Assembly (NCBI GenBank): GCA_025458125.1
Contig: JALOTA010000005.1
Coordinates: forward strand, 1-37,396
Direction: 5' to 3'
Length of the DNA: 37,396 nucleotides
DNA from: Hyphomicrobium sp.
GTDB lineage: Bacteria > Pseudomonadota > Alphaproteobacteria > Rhizobiales > Hyphomicrobiaceae
The position numbers and the translations under genes are program-made. How positions within the stretch are numbered: the first letter of the stretch is position 1; each line of letters opens with the position of its first letter. The notes beneath the pieces were generated by a model. The model was not told the origin of the DNA. It did not search any database and worked only from the letters and a program-made list of their open reading frames with translations. Below are positions 20,462-29,143 of this stretch, piece by piece.

Positions 20462-23407
20462 TCAGACAATTAGCCGTTCGAAACGATCGTGGTTGGCACC
20501 TAGAACATCTCTGAGTTTTAGCTCCAACGCTTCAAAGGAAGGGCAATCCCCCGCGCGCGCGGCAAGCTCCTTCAAGCCCTTCGAAGCGGCGGCTGGATCG
20601 AATGTTCCATCCTGGCAAAGCCGGAAGACCTGCGTGAGATCGTGAATGAGGCGCGTAGCGGCAATGAGAGCTTCGGCTTCCCCGGTCTCCAGGCACCCAG
20701 CGGCGCCCAGCTTCTGGAACGCAGAACAGGTATTCTGATCGAGCACACCGGGATGGCGCGCTGCATGAACCAGTTGCAGGTACTGAGCGACGAACTCCAG
20801 ATCGACCAGCCCCCCGCGGACCTGCTTCAGATCCCAGATGTTGTCCGTCCCCTTATCGGCGGCGATGCGCGCCCGCATATCGCGAACATCGGCCGCCACT
20901 TTCGCCCGCTCGCGCGGGTGGACCAGCGTGGCGCGGATGGCCTCCTCGACCTTCACCCGCAACGCCGGACTGCCGCTGACGACACGAGCCCGGGTCAGTG
21001 CCAGGTGCTCCCACGTCCATGCTTCATTGATCTGATAATCAACAAATCCAGAAAGCTGAGTAGCGACCGGACCCTTCTGTCCTGATGGGCGAAGCCTCAG
21101 ATCCACATCGTAGAGCGTACCTTCGGCCGTCGGCGCGGTGAGAGCCGTCACGAGACGCTGCGTAAATCGTGCATAGTACTGGCTGGGCGCGAGCGGCCGC
21201 TCGCCGTTTGACTGTGCTGCGGCCTCGTCGAAATCATAGACGACGATCAGGTCGAGATCGGACGAGGCCGTCATCTCCCGCCCGCCGAGCTTGCCCATCG
21301 CGATAACAGCCGCGCCGCCGCCGGGCACCGTGCCATGAGCCCGTTCCAGATCCGCGCCAACCACGCGATGCAGCGCCGATATCAATCGATCGGCGAGCAG
21401 CGCGTAGGCACCGCCCGCCTGTCCCGCATTGATGGCGCCAGACAGAATTTTCACCCCGATCAGGAAGGATTGCTCGCTCCCGACCACGCGCATCCGGTCG
21501 AGAACGTCCTGCTGGTCCCTAGCCGAGGCGACTTCTGCAGCAATCGCGGCATCGATCTCCGCCGCTGCAGGCATTGCCGCCATTGCACGCGGATCGATAA
21601 CCGCATCGAGTAGACGCGGACGCTTGGCAAGAACGCGCGCGAGTCTTGGTGCCGTGCCCATGATATCGGAGACAAGACGCAGCAAACCCGGATTTGCCTT
21701 GAGCAGAGAGAACAGCTGAACGCTGCCCGGCAGCGCCGCGAGGAACCGGTCGAACCCTGTGAAAGCGAGGTCTGGATCAGCCGTTTCTGCCAGCGCGCTG
21801 ATAAGAGAAGCCTGAACCTCCGTCAGAAGCTCCCGGGCGCGCGCCGAGCGCACCGCTGGATAGCGCCCGTGATGCCACCCGCGCACGGTCGAGAGAACCT
21901 CCGACGGCTGCGAGAACCCCAGTTGTTTGAGATGAGCGACCGTATCGGGATCGTCGCGCTCACCGGCGAAGACCAGGTTGGCACCATCCCCGGTAAGATC
22001 TGGAGCATTCTCGAAGAGCTCACAGTAATGCTGCTGAACGCGCTCCAGAGTCGCGGTGTAGCTGCGCGTGAAGTCATCGAGAGAGGAAAATCCCGAAAAA
22101 CGGGCGAGCCGCTGCAACGCCGCCTCGTCGGTCGGCAACTCGTGTGTCTGCTCGTCCGCCACCATCTGAACCCGGTGTTCGATCCGGCGCAGCTCCAGAT
22201 ACGCCTGCGAAAGATCGGCCCGCACTTCCGGGCGGATCCAGTTGCGCGCTTCCAGGCAAATCAGGGCGTCCAGCGTTCGCTGAGCTCTGAGATCCGGCTG
22301 CCTCCCCCCAGCGATCAGTTGCTGCGTCTGCGCAAAGAACTCGATCTCTCGAATGCCGCCCGGCCCGAGCTTCACGTTATGACCGGAAACGCCGATGTTT
22401 CCGAACCCGCGAAATGCGTGAATCTGGCGCTTCATCGCATGAATATCGGCGATCGCCGCGTAGTCGAGATAGCGCCGCCAGACGAAGGGGGAGAGTTCCG
22501 ACAACAACTGCGCGCCGGCTTCGCGGTCGCCTGCCACCGGCCGGGCCTTGATCAGCGCGGCACGCTCCCAATTCTGCCCGAAGCTTTCATAATAGATCAT
22601 CGCCGCGTCGGTCGAGAGCGCTACCTGGGTCGCCCCGGCGTCGGGCCTGAGTCGCAGGTCTGTCCGGAAAACATATCCGTCCGCGGTCCGCTCATCGAGA
22701 AGCCGGACTAGGTCACGCGTGATACGCACGAAAAACGGCGAGGGCTCGATCGTCTTTTTCAGCCGGGCACGAGACAGATCGTAGAAAACGATGAGATCGA
22801 TGTCGCTCGAATAGTTGAGTTCGCCCGCGCCGTACTTGCCCATTCCAAGTACGATGTAGCCCGTATTCGTGCTGCCACCGCCAGGGTCCAGGACAATGTC
22901 CCCACGGCCGCCGGCCACGCGGAACAGAAAATCGACACTGGTCTGTACCGCCGCATCCGCGCATCTGGTCAGAGTCTCGGTCACGGTCATGACCGGCCAG
23001 ACCTCTCCCAGATCGGCCAGCGCGACAAGCAGCGCCACCTCGGCCTTGTACGCGCGTACGAGACGCATGGCCGCCGCCATCTCCGTCGCGCCCGACATGT
23101 CGCAATGAAGCTCTTCGGTCATCTCCTTGAAGTGTATCGCCGGATCGGCCGCGAGGACTCTCTGCAGCCGCCCAGGATTACGCAGCATGAGCGCCTTCAG
23201 GTAGGGAGATCCCGCGATCACGCCAGAAAAGAACGATGCCAGCCGTTCGTTGGCAAGAGATGCGGCGAGGCTGGCGAATGGACCATCTGGCCCAATCTCA
23301 GCACGCAGAGCATCCACCTCCCTGCGCCCACCTCCATCTGCATCATCCAAGGGAACCGCGCGGATACGGTCCGCCAGAATTCCACTTCCTGCTCCCGATA
23401 CCTGCAC
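20462..23407 (-). CDS. glnE: Bifunctional glutamine synthetase adenylyltransferase/deadenylase GlnE
   Basis: GlnE adds AMP to glutamine synthetase and removes it, in response to PII proteins and glutamine, tuning ammonia assimilation. The 981-residue protein carries two nucleotidyltransferase domains. The N-terminal one has GMGKYGAGELNYSSDIDLIV (about 188-207, Asp202/Asp204) and the C-terminal one has AMGKLGGREMTASSDLDLIV. VRGGLVDLEFVAQYLQLVHA in the last third is also a GlnE hallmark. The start is a GTG at 23407, 33 bp after the kinase gene; this upstream gene order (response regulator, kinase, glnE) is common in rhizobia. No terminator with a T-run follows. Confidence 0.97.
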   Translation of the reverse strand: MQVSGAGSGILADRIRAVPLDDADGGGRREVDALRAEIGPDGPFASLAASLANERLASFFSGVIAGSPYLKALMLRNPGRLQRVLAADPAIHFKEMTEELHCDMSGATEMAAAMRLVRAYKAEVALLVALADLGEVWPVMTVTETLTRCADAAVQTSVDFLFRVAGGRGDIVLDPGGGSTNTGYIVLGMGKYGAGELNYSSDIDLIVFYDLSRARLKKTIEPSPFFVRITRDLVRLLDERTADGYVFRTDLRLRPDAGATQVALSTDAAMIYYESFGQNWERAALIKARPVAGDREAGAQLLSELSPFVWRRYLDYAAIADIHAMKRQIHAFRGFGNIGVSGHNVKLGPGGIREIEFFAQTQQLIAGGRQPDLRAQRTLDALICLEARNWIRPEVRADLSQAYLELRRIEHRVQMVADEQTHELPTDEAALQRLARFSGFSSLDDFTRSYTATLERVQQHYCELFENAPDLTGDGANLVFAGERDDPDTVAHLKQLGFSQPSEVLSTVRGWHHGRYPAVRSARARELLTEVQASLISALAETADPDLAFTGFDRFLAALPGSVQLFSLLKANPGLLRLVSDIMGTAPRLARVLAKRPRLLDAVIDPRAMAAMPAAAEIDAAIAAEVASARDQQDVLDRMRVVGSEQSFLIGVKILSGAINAGQAGGAYALLADRLISALHRVVGADLERAHGTVPGGGAAVIAMGKLGGREMTASSDLDLIVVYDFDEAAAQSNGERPLAPSQYYARFTQRLVTALTAPTAEGTLYDVDLRLRPSGQKGPVATQLSGFVDYQINEAWTWEHLALTRARVVSGSPALRVKVEEAIRATLVHPRERAKVAADVRDMRARIAADKGTDNIWDLKQVRGGLVDLEFVAQYLQLVHAARHPGVLDQNTCSAFQKLGAAGCLETGEAEALIAATRLIHDLTQVFRLCQDGTFDPAAASKGLKELAARAGDCPSFEALELKLRDVLGANHDRFERLIV

Positions 23408-23440
23408 GCCCTGTTTCCCCGTTGGTTCGAGGCCGGGCGT

Positions 23441-24841
23441 CTACGCGCCGGTCCCCGCGCGCCCGCGAGGCAGAACGAGAACGGCTCTCAGCCCCGGGGC
23501 ATTGTCTTCGAGACGTACCGTGCCATGGTGCAAGCGCGCAACCGCCGCGACGAGACTGAGGCCGAGCCCCGTGCCGGGCTTCGTTCGGCTTGCCTCAAGG
23601 CGCACAAAGCGCTTGAGGGCACGCTCCCGATCCTCGGCGCTGATCCCCGGGCCACGGTCAGCGACGGCGATTTCCATGTCGTTCGCGAGCTCTGTGACAG
23701 AAACCGCGATCGACCCCGGCCCCGGCGGCTCGGAACGGCCATACTTGATGGCGTTGTCGATCAAATTGGCCACCGCCTGGCTGACAAGGTGCCGGTTTGC
23801 GACGATTTCCGGACCATCACCGGCATCAACGGTCAATTCCAGCCCTTGCTCGTCGGCGACGGGCTCATAGAATTCCGCCACGTCCCGCACGAGCGCGCCG
23901 AGATCGAATGGCTCCACAGTTCCTTCAAGTGCGCCCGCTTCCAGCCTCGCAACGAGAAGCATGGCATTGAAGGTCTTGATGAGCTCGTCGGCTTCCTCGA
24001 TCACGCGCTCCAGCCCGGCGCGGTACTGGGCGCAATCGTCACCACCGTCCCGGAGCGTGGCTTCCGCGCGGTTCCGGAGCCGGCTGAGTGGCGTTTTCAA
24101 ATCATGAGCGATGTTGTCAGAAACCTCCCGGAGCCCGCTCATGAGTTGCTCGATACGGTCGAGCATCATGTTGAGGTTCCGAGCCAGGTTGTCGAGCTCG
24201 TCTTTTGTGCCGGCGAGCGGCACGCGCTGCGAAAGATCACCCGCCATGATCGACCGGCTGGCCGCGTTGATCTGGTCGATTCGGTTCAACAACAGACGTC
24301 CCGCACCGAGCCCGCCCGCAAGCCCTGCTATGGAAAGAAGACCGAACCCGAGAAGGAACACGGTCCGCATCCGGTTGGCGAATTCACGCTGCTCTTCGAT
24401 ATCCCTCCCGACAATAAGGCGCGAGCCATCGGAAAACAGAACTGGTAGCGCAACGGCCAGCCGTTCATTGCCCGGTTCACGTTCGTAGCGAAATGTACCG
24501 CCACCTTCGCCTTGCAATTCAGGCGGCAGGCGGCTCAGATTGCCGGCGCGTTTTCGGCCGTTGCGGTCAGCCACGAAGTAAAGGCCGGGTCCGTCCGGGC
24601 GCGCCCGCAATTTGACGGCCTCGGCTACCGACGCTGAGCCCGCCGCCGCCTCGATGTGGCGCAGCTCCTGCACTTCGGCGCGTAGGCCCGACAGAACCTG
24701 CTCAGTTAGAAGATCATTCGTCTGCCAGAACAGAAAACCGACGATGCCGGCTGCGGTGAGAAGAAAGGCCGCGATGCTCAAGGCCGCCAGACGGAAGGGC
24801 GTGGACGTCCAGGCGGACGCACCGAGCTTACCCAGCACCAT
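23441..24841 (-). CDS. Sensor histidine kinase, HAMP-HisKA-HATPase, partner of the 24828 response regulator
   Basis: The 466-residue kinase has a first membrane span (about 17-38), a periplasmic domain of about 115 residues, a second span (about 160-181) and a HAMP linker. HisKA contains SDNIAHDLKTPLSRLRNRAE with His246. The HATPase motifs are all present (NLIDNAIKYG, DRGPGIS, GTGLGLS), so it should be active. Start at ATG 24841 (MVLGKLGASAW), overlapping the response-regulator gene by 14 bp, indicates coupling; an upstream in-frame extension has no support. It probably senses an envelope condition linked to the neighbouring degP. Confidence 0.92.
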   Translation of the reverse strand: MVLGKLGASAWTSTPFRLAALSIAAFLLTAAGIVGFLFWQTNDLLTEQVLSGLRAEVQELRHIEAAAGSASVAEAVKLRARPDGPGLYFVADRNGRKRAGNLSRLPPELQGEGGGTFRYEREPGNERLAVALPVLFSDGSRLIVGRDIEEQREFANRMRTVFLLGFGLLSIAGLAGGLGAGRLLLNRIDQINAASRSIMAGDLSQRVPLAGTKDELDNLARNLNMMLDRIEQLMSGLREVSDNIAHDLKTPLSRLRNRAEATLRDGGDDCAQYRAGLERVIEEADELIKTFNAMLLVARLEAGALEGTVEPFDLGALVRDVAEFYEPVADEQGLELTVDAGDGPEIVANRHLVSQAVANLIDNAIKYGRSEPPGPGSIAVSVTELANDMEIAVADRGPGISAEDRERALKRFVRLEASRTKPGTGLGLSLVAAVARLHHGTVRLEDNAPGLRAVLVLPRGRAGTGA

Positions 24842-25571
24842 CGCGCACCATGTAACCGGCGCCTCGAACGGTATGAAGAAGAGGCCTGTCGAAACTCTTG
24901 TCGATCTTCGAGCGCAGCCTCGATACATGCACATCGATCACGTTCGTCTGCGGATCGAAGTGATAGTCCCAGACGTTTTCGAGCAGCATCGTGCGCGTAA
25001 CCACCTGACCGGCATTCTTCATGAGATATTCCAGCAGCCGGTACTCGCGCGGCTGCAGCACAATCGGTTCGCCACCCCGGGTCACGCGGTGAGAAAGCCG
25101 ATCCAGAACCAGATCGCCGACGACGTACTTCGTGACCTGTTCCTCCGGCACCGCCCGCCGCGACAACGCCTCGATGCGCGCCAGCAGCTCGGTGTAGGCA
25201 TACGGCTTGGTCAGATAGTCGTCGCCGCCCGCCCGCAAACCCTTCACGCGATCATCGACGTCGCCCAGCGCGGACAGAATGAGCACCGGCGTACGGACTC
25301 CTCCCGTCCTCAGAGACTTGACCACAGAGAGACCGTCGAGCTTCGGCAACATGCGATCAACGATCATCACGTCGTAAAGTCCGGTTTCAGCCAGCGAGAG
25401 CCCCGTCTCGCCATCCGCCGCGAGGTCGGCGGAGTGCCCGCTCTCCTTCAACGACTTCTGAAGAAATTGCGCCGTTTCGCGATCATCCTCGATCACCAAT
25501 ACTCGCATGCCCGTCGCTCTCCCGGCCGGCACGCTCCGTGCCCGGCTGCCGTCTGTCATGTTATTCTGCAT
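24828..25571 (-). CDS. OmpR-family response regulator
   Basis: This 247-residue regulator has a receiver domain (about 22-135) with acidic residues Asp29/Asp30, phospho-acceptor Asp72 (MIVDRMLPKLDG) and Lys in YLTKPYAY. A winged-helix OmpR domain follows (REYRLLEYLMKNAGQVVTRT, DVHVSRLRSKIDK, LLHTVRGAGYMVRD). AAGGGGTGG precedes ATG 25571; ATG 25559 is an alternative. It is followed by its kinase in an overlapping operon and preceded by degP, with a 13-bp stem hairpin between them. DegP is a plausible regulon member by analogy with Cpx-type systems. Confidence 0.93.
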   Translation of the reverse strand: MQNNMTDGSRARSVPAGRATGMRVLVIEDDRETAQFLQKSLKESGHSADLAADGETGLSLAETGLYDVMIVDRMLPKLDGLSVVKSLRTGGVRTPVLILSALGDVDDRVKGLRAGGDDYLTKPYAYTELLARIEALSRRAVPEEQVTKYVVGDLVLDRLSHRVTRGGEPIVLQPREYRLLEYLMKNAGQVVTRTMLLENVWDYHFDPQTNVIDVHVSRLRSKIDKSFDRPLLHTVRGAGYMVRDGAG

Positions 25572-25591
25572 GATCCACCCCTTTAGGTCGA

Positions 25592-25623
25592 GGCGGCCGG
25601 TCGAAGAAGATCGACCGGCCGCC
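25592..25623. terminator. Strong hairpin between degP and the response regulator
   Basis: GGCGGCCGGTCGA pairs perfectly (13 bp) with TCGACCGGCCGCC around an AGAAGA loop, 35 bp downstream of the degP stop on the minus strand. No T-run follows. It may reduce read-through from degP into the two-component genes, or act as an mRNA processing/stability element. Confidence 0.6.
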
Positions 25624-25658
25624 AGGGCTGAACATTCAGACTGATCAGGTTAGGGCAC

Positions 25659-27251
25659 TTAGCCCTTGTCCTTGACCTTTTCCTTGCCGGTTTCCCCGTC
25701 CTTCTTGAGTTGGACAGCGACGAACCGGGTGCGGTCCTGCGACTTCACGCTGAGCATCACGGCCGAGCGGCCCAGTTCCTGCACCTTGGCGATCTCCTTG
25801 GCCACATCGGCCGGATTTTCAACCGCCTCGCCCTGGACCTGCACGATAACGTCGCCGGGACGAAGACCCTTTTCCGCAGCGTCCGAGGCGGGGTCGACTT
25901 CCGTGATGGCCACGCCTTCTGCGTTGTCGCCAGTAACCGGCCCTACGGTGAGACCGAGCAGATTAAGCGTCGTCTTCTCGCTCTGCTTCTCGACCGGTTT
26001 GCCCTGTTCCAGCTTCGCGATCTCGTCCATCGAACCGGGGAACATGCCCAGCTTGACCTTCACCGACTCCGACTTGTTGTTGCGCCAGACTTTGACATCA
26101 ACCGTCGTGTCCGGAGCATAGTCGGCGATCTTGCGCGCCAGATCGCGGCTGTCCGAAATCGAGTCCTGGTTCACCTGCAGGATCGTATCCTGCACCTTGA
26201 GACCGGAACCTGCGGCAGGGCCGTTTGGTGTGATCTCGCTAACGAGGGCACCCTTGGGCGCGGGCAGGCCAAGCGCGGCGGCCGTGTCGTCATCGACGTT
26301 CTGGATCTTCACACCCAGCCAGCCGCGGCTGACCTTGCCACTCGACTTCAACTGATCGATCACCTCGATGGCCGTCTTGGCGGGTACGGCGAACGCGATG
26401 CCGACGTTTCCGCCGGACGGGCTGAAGATGGCTGTGTTCACGCCGATCACGTCGCCCTCGAGGCTGAATGTGGGCCCGCCCGAGTTGCCGCGGTTCACGG
26501 CCGCGTCGATCTGAAGGAAGTCGTAGGGACCCGATCCGATGTCACGGCCAAGAGCAGAGACGATACCCGCGGTCACCGTGCCGCCGAGACCGAACGGGTT
26601 GCCAACGGCAATCGCCCAGTCACCCACACGCACCGGCTTCTCTGCGAACTTGACGGCCGGGAAGGTCTTTGAAGATTTGATCTTGAGCAGTGCCAGATCG
26701 GTGCGCGGATCAGTACCGATCAGGTCCGCATCAAGTTTCTCCTGGTCATCGAAGCTGACCTGGATCTTTGTTGCGCCTTCGACCACGTGGTTGTTGGTCA
26801 CGACATAGCCGTCAGGTGTAATCACGAAGCCCGACCCCTGCGCCTGCTGCGGAGGACGCGGGCCCTGCGGACCACGGAATTCCTTGGGAAGACGCTTGAA
26901 GAACTCGTAGAACGGGCTGTCTTCGGGAATGTCGGGCATGCCTTCCGGCAGTCCCCGGTTGTCGCCATTCTCAGCAGTCTTCTCGCCACCGGAAACGACA
27001 GAGATCGAAACGACCGACGGCTTCACTTTTTCGATGACATCGGCAAACGAGAGGGGAGCACGACCGAACGGCGTCTCCACAGCTGGGGAGTCGGACTTCA
27101 GCTGCGCAACGGCGGGGCTCAGCGCCGGCAAAGCCGCAAGCAGACCAAGGCCTGCAACAGCACCTGCGACAGCAATCCGGCGGCGGCTCGTCGCTGGCGC
27201 AAGACTTGCTGAACGGGCACCAGACGGGCTGGCAGGATTAGGCGTAGACAT
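25659..27251 (-). CDS. degP: DegP/HtrA-family periplasmic serine protease (Do)
   Basis: This 530-residue Do protease degrades or refolds misfolded periplasmic proteins. It has a signal sequence (cleaved near AVAQ, residue 50), a trypsin-like domain with His155 (VTNNHVVEG), Asp185 (DPRTDLALLKI) and Ser257 (NRGNSGGP), and two PDZ domains (about 315-400 and 430-520). The start ATG 27251 is set by GGAGG 8 bases upstream; ATG 27266 further upstream lacks one. It is followed by a two-component operon and glnE. In many rhizobia degP directly follows cycHJKL, but here a protease gene on the other strand separates them. Confidence 0.96.
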   Translation of the reverse strand: MSTPNPASPSGARSASLAPATSRRRIAVAGAVAGLGLLAALPALSPAVAQLKSDSPAVETPFGRAPLSFADVIEKVKPSVVSISVVSGGEKTAENGDNRGLPEGMPDIPEDSPFYEFFKRLPKEFRGPQGPRPPQQAQGSGFVITPDGYVVTNNHVVEGATKIQVSFDDQEKLDADLIGTDPRTDLALLKIKSSKTFPAVKFAEKPVRVGDWAIAVGNPFGLGGTVTAGIVSALGRDIGSGPYDFLQIDAAVNRGNSGGPTFSLEGDVIGVNTAIFSPSGGNVGIAFAVPAKTAIEVIDQLKSSGKVSRGWLGVKIQNVDDDTAAALGLPAPKGALVSEITPNGPAAGSGLKVQDTILQVNQDSISDSRDLARKIADYAPDTTVDVKVWRNNKSESVKVKLGMFPGSMDEIAKLEQGKPVEKQSEKTTLNLLGLTVGPVTGDNAEGVAITEVDPASDAAEKGLRPGDVIVQVQGEAVENPADVAKEIAKVQELGRSAVMLSVKSQDRTRFVAVQLKKDGETGKEKVKDKG

Positions 27252-27348
27252 CAGGGGAACCTCCATGGGACCGAGCCACTCAGGGCATGGAAGTTGACTT
27301 ATGACGTGGGGCCTTACAGCCGCCTTTCGGCCTTCTTAAGAGTTGTTA

Positions 27349-28635
27349 ATGAAGGAACATCGTTTTAGGGGAAGGCACGTTTTGGTGCGCCAGACCAGGC
27401 AGTTGGAACCCAGAAATCAGCGCCGCGGAGGCCATCTCCTGGCCTTGGCTGGAGCGGTTTTCCTTACGCTGGGGGCCGCTCTCCCGACCGTCGCCCTGAG
27501 TTTCGACGGGGCTGCCAGCCATGTTCCAGATCGGCACACAGCGACCGGTTTCGTTCAGCCTGTGGCCGTTTTCGGACCGGACGACCGCACGCCGCTGCCC
27601 TCGCGCATGAGGGCCCTCGAAGACAAAATCGGGCTACTCTACGAGCCGCGTTCCCGCTCCGTCTGCACGGCATTTTGCGTCGACCAATCGACCGTCGCAA
27701 CGGCAGCCCACTGCTTCTATCGAACGCGAGGTGAGGCCCCCGTTCCACTGGCCAAGGTTTCGTTCCGGTTAGCCTCCATGAATAGGCATGCCGCGGGCGT
27801 ACGCATCGCGGGCGCTGACCACGGGGCAGCCGCCCAGAACATCGTGAGCGGCACGACGAGCCTTTCCACGACACCGCCCATTGATGCGACCAGGGATTGG
27901 GCGCTCGTGCGGCTCGCCTCACCGGTCTGCCGTTCGGGCGGATTGCCGCTCGTGAACAGACGGCCCACCGAGCTTTCGGCGGATGAGGAAGCGCGGCCAA
28001 TTTACCAGGTGGGCTATCATGGCGACTTTGGAAACTGGAGACTCACGCTCAGTCCACCCTGCGCCGTGCGCCGCCTCGGACAGAAGATAAAGGGCCACGT
28101 CATCGCCGGGGACTTCGCCGATGCCGGCGCGCTGATCCTGCACACCTGTGACACAGGCGGCGCGTCATCGGGATCGCCGCTCCTCACCGACGGCCCGCGC
28201 GGCCCCGAAGTCGTCGGTATCAACGTGGGAACTTATCTTCAATCTCAGGTTCTGATGCAGTCCGGCGAGGTCTTGCACCGCTACCGGTCCGACACGATAG
28301 CCAACACCGGCGTGAGCACCGTGGCCTTCCTCGAGCAGAAGAACCAACTGGCCGGTGTAGACATTCTCTCCACGCCTGCCGCTATCGGGCGACTGCAAAC
28401 CGCGCTTCTTGCCGCCGGCTATTACCGCGGCCCGACCGACGGCCGATATTCATCGGAATTGCGGATTGCCATCGAGAAATTCGAAGCTACTGAACGGCGG
28501 CCGCGCACGGGAATCGCCAGTACTGAAATCTTGCGCCGGCTGGAGGCCCTTGTCGCGGTGTCCGAAATACCGGCCATCAATCCCGCATCGGTCGAGACCG
28601 GAAGTGTCGGAGTCCGCCAGCCGCGCGGCCCCTAG
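27349..28635 (+). CDS. Trypsin-like serine protease with C-terminal peptidoglycan-binding domain
   Basis: The 428-residue protein has an N-terminal hydrophobic segment (about 29-50, signal peptide or anchor), a trypsin-like domain and a C-terminal PG_binding_1-type domain (about 335-395: IGRLQTALLAAGYYRGPTDG). The catalytic triad is His121 (TAAHCFY), Asp183 (RDWALVRL) and probable Ser274 in GGASSGSPLL, where the usual GDSGGP has become ASSGSP. Cysteines (Cys106/Cys110/Cys122 and others) suggest disulfides. It may act at the cell wall; the substrate is unknown. ATG 27349 follows AAGAG; an in-frame TTG lies 6 bases earlier. It is divergent from degP, and its TAG overlaps the convergent ccmH stop. 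Confidence 0.85.
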   Translation: MKEHRFRGRHVLVRQTRQLEPRNQRRGGHLLALAGAVFLTLGAALPTVALSFDGAASHVPDRHTATGFVQPVAVFGPDDRTPLPSRMRALEDKIGLLYEPRSRSVCTAFCVDQSTVATAAHCFYRTRGEAPVPLAKVSFRLASMNRHAAGVRIAGADHGAAAQNIVSGTTSLSTTPPIDATRDWALVRLASPVCRSGGLPLVNRRPTELSADEEARPIYQVGYHGDFGNWRLTLSPPCAVRRLGQKIKGHVIAGDFADAGALILHTCDTGGASSGSPLLTDGPRGPEVVGINVGTYLQSQVLMQSGEVLHRYRSDTIANTGVSTVAFLEQKNQLAGVDILSTPAAIGRLQTALLAAGYYRGPTDGRYSSELRIAIEKFEATERRPRTGIASTEILRRLEALVAVSEIPAINPASVETGSVGVRQPRGP

Positions 28636-29138
28636 GCGGACGATCCGTCACCACTTCGTTCCTTCAGGATACGATCGAGAGCGGCCTGCTCCTGGTCACT
28701 TAATGGCACCGCTGTCGACGCAACAGCCGAGGGATTCGACAAACGCCTGATGATGAAGACCACCACCCCGGCCAGAAGCATGAGGGGTGCAAGCCACAAT
28801 AGCATCGTATGTGTGTTCATCGGCGGCTTCAGCAGAACGAAATCTCCATAGCGCGCGACCACGTAATCCAGAACTTCGCTGTCACTATCTCCAGCAACCA
28901 GCCGTTCGCGCACCAGAACCCGCAGATCCTTGGCGAGCGGCGCATCGCTGTCATCGATCGACTGGTTCTGACAGACGAGGCAGCGTAAGCCCGCGGATAT
29001 CGCGCGTGCACGCCTTTCCATGCCGGCGTCGGATAGAATTTCGTCGGGTTGAACCGCGACAGCGGCTGGGACTAACGGCAGCGGAAGCAGCAGAAGTGCC
29101 GCGGCAGCAACGAAGAGCAGCCTTCGAAAACACCCCAT
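28632..29138 (-). CDS. ccmH: Cytochrome c maturation protein CcmH/CycL
   Basis: CcmH is a membrane-anchored thiol protein that keeps the CXXCH motif of apocytochrome c reduced during heme attachment. The 168-residue sequence has a signal segment, the LRCLVCQNQS motif at 51-60 with Cys53 and Cys56, SIDDSDAPLAKDLRVLVRER, and a C-terminal transmembrane helix (about 110-130). It is the last gene of the minus-strand ccmI-E-F-H operon, starting 5 bp after ccmF, with GGAG in the ccmF end. Its TAG shares the CTAG with the stop codon of the protease gene on the other strand. Confidence 0.96.
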   Translation of the reverse strand: MGCFRRLLFVAAAALLLLPLPLVPAAVAVQPDEILSDAGMERRARAISAGLRCLVCQNQSIDDSDAPLAKDLRVLVRERLVAGDSDSEVLDYVVARYGDFVLLKPPMNTHTMLLWLAPLMLLAGVVVFIIRRLSNPSAVASTAVPLSDQEQAALDRILKERSGDGSSA

Positions 29139-29143
29139 TACCG

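Noticed and set aside
23105-24448. Long plus-strand open frame opposite glnE start and the kinase
   Set aside because: No recognisable domains, and it spans two unrelated real genes on the other strand.
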